Assembly: GCA_038246785.1 (NCBI GenBank)
Contig: JBBRVP010000070.1
Span: 1 to 6,065, forward strand
DNA from: JBBRVP01 sp038246785
GTDB taxonomy: Bacteria > Actinomycetota > Actinomycetes > Jiangellales > Jiangellaceae
Length of the DNA: 6,065 nucleotides
Direction: 5' to 3'
Under the pieces are notes generated by a model. That model was not told the origin of the DNA. It worked only from the letters and a program-made list of their open reading frames with translations, and ran no database searches. Numbering within the stretch: position 1 is the stretch's first letter; each line of letters starts with the position of its first letter. A program made the translations under genes and the position numbers. Positions 5,348-6,065 of the stretch are shown here, piece after piece.

Positions 5348-6016
5348 ATGGCGGGCGACCTGCAGATCACCGGTGATGCCGAGGCCGACGAGCTGCTGAA
5401 CACCGACGGCACGGCGCTGATGATCGGGATGCTGCTCGACCAGCAGGTGCCGATGGAGTGGGCCTTCACCGGGCCGGCGACGCTGCGGTCGCGACTGGGT
5501 CACCTCGACGCGGCCAAGATAGCGGCGATGAGCGAGGACGAGTTCGTCGCCGTCTGCGTGGAGAAGCCCGCCGTGCACCGCTATCCGGCGTCGATGGGGC
5601 GCCGGGTCCACGATCTGTGCGGTGTGCTCGCGGACGAGTTCGGCGGCCGGGCGGAGGGCGTCTGGGCCGACGTGGACGGGGCCGAGCTGGCCCGTCGGGT
5701 GAAGGCGTTGCCCGGCTTCGGAGCGGAGAAGACGCAGATCTTCGTCGCCCTGCTGGCCAAGCGGCACGGTGTCCGCCCCGCCGGCTGGAAGAAGGCGGCC
5801 GGCGACTACGCTGACGCGACACCGCGGTCGGTGGCCGACATCCACGACGACGCGTCCCTGGCGCGGGTCCGGGAGTGGAAGCAGGCCCGCAAGGAGGCCC
5901 GCAAGCAGACCAGGAAGACCGCCGCCAAGAAGGCGGCCGCTGCCACGGCTCCAGCGGGGAAGGCCGCGGCTGCCAAGGCTCCTTCCCGGAAGACGAAGGC
6001 CGGCGGGAAGGCCTGA
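5348..6016 (+). CDS. HhH-GPD-type base-excision DNA repair protein with basic Lys/Ala tail
   Basis: This 222-aa protein is a probable DNA glycosylase-like repair protein. An N-terminal helix (residues 24-40) with LLDQQVPMEWAF resembles the conserved QQ helix of the HhH-GPD fold, and LPGFGAEKTQIF (121-132) is the helix-hairpin-helix motif that grips the DNA backbone. I recognise it as the actinobacterial uncharacterised HhH-GPD family rather than Nth, MutY or AlkA. The lysine of Nth's LPGVGRK is shifted by one residue (K128), no VDTHV-type catalytic aspartate segment follows (D153 or D156 are candidates), and no Fe-S cysteine cluster is present. Residues 176-222 form a low-complexity tail with 11 Lys and 4 Arg in 47 residues, starting with RKEA/RKQT/RKTA four-residue units and resembling histone H1-like tails. 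It probably binds DNA non-specifically. The damaged base recognised is unknown. Confidence 0.85.
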   Translation: MAGDLQITGDAEADELLNTDGTALMIGMLLDQQVPMEWAFTGPATLRSRLGHLDAAKIAAMSEDEFVAVCVEKPAVHRYPASMGRRVHDLCGVLADEFGGRAEGVWADVDGAELARRVKALPGFGAEKTQIFVALLAKRHGVRPAGWKKAAGDYADATPRSVADIHDDASLARVREWKQARKEARKQTRKTAAKKAAAATAPAGKAAAAKAPSRKTKAGGKA

Positions 6017-6039
6017 CTCCACGGCCACGGGAGCCCGGA

Positions 6040-6065
6040 CTAGTGGGGCAGGCCGCGCTTCTGGG
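6040..6065 (-). CDS. possible 3' end of a convergent gene
   Basis: On the minus strand the last bases read as ...QKRGLPH followed by TAG (6042-6040), 23 bp beyond the stop codon of the HhH-GPD gene. Convergent gene ends at this spacing are common, and no gene was recognised on the plus strand here. Seven codons are far too few to identify a product, and the frame may be chance. No terminator is seen between the two ends. Confidence 0.2.

Noticed and set aside
2918..6028. A 3.1-kb open frame on the minus strand opposite aroG, ltaE and the HhH-GPD gene
   Set aside because: Its translation is Arg/Gly/Val/His-rich with no recognisable motif, and it runs antisense to three well-conserved proteins. 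Long antisense open frames are expected in very GC-rich coding DNA.

Overview
The window reads as chromosomal DNA of a high-GC actinobacterium. The evidence is very GC-rich codons, some GTG starts, a class II (AroG-type) DAHP synthase, an actinobacterial 'mixed-clade' phosphofructokinase, and start sites built as TANNNT-N6/7-start codon, the usual layout of leaderless actinobacterial mRNAs. No insertion sequence, phage gene, CRISPR array, tRNA or rRNA was recognised.

Layout. Bases 1-275 are non-coding and rich in inverted repeats: an 18-bp palindrome, a 14-bp-stem hairpin and a perfect 22-bp tandem duplication just past the 3' end of glpK. A divergent glycerol kinase (glpK, minus strand, 276-1772) and a 6-phosphofructokinase (pfkA, plus strand, 1809-2834) are transcribed away from each other from only 36 bp. 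That gap is mirror-symmetric and carries two -10 hexamers. After 146 non-coding bases come three plus-strand genes: class II DAHP synthase (2981-4294), low-specificity L-threonine aldolase (4304-5329) and an HhH-GPD-type DNA repair protein with a lysine/alanine-rich tail (5348-6016). The last 26 bases may hold the 3' end of a convergent gene.

How the genes relate. GlpK feeds glycerol into triose phosphates. The phosphofructokinase carries Asp104 and Lys124, which predict pyrophosphate as phosphoryl donor and therefore a reversible step, so the divergent pair could link glycerol use to both glycolysis and gluconeogenesis. The DAHP synthase is the entry step of the shikimate pathway, threonine aldolase makes glycine and acetaldehyde, and the HhH-GPD protein is probably a base-excision repair glycosylase. 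The last three share no obvious pathway. Although packed like an operon, each has its own -10 hexamer at leaderless spacing.

I did not find an undescribed multi-gene system. The most notable signals are the mirror-image overlapping promoters, a -10 element that contains the stop codon of the preceding gene, the pyrophosphate signature of the phosphofructokinase, and the glycerol kinase lacking the usual ATP-site and FBP-site arginines.
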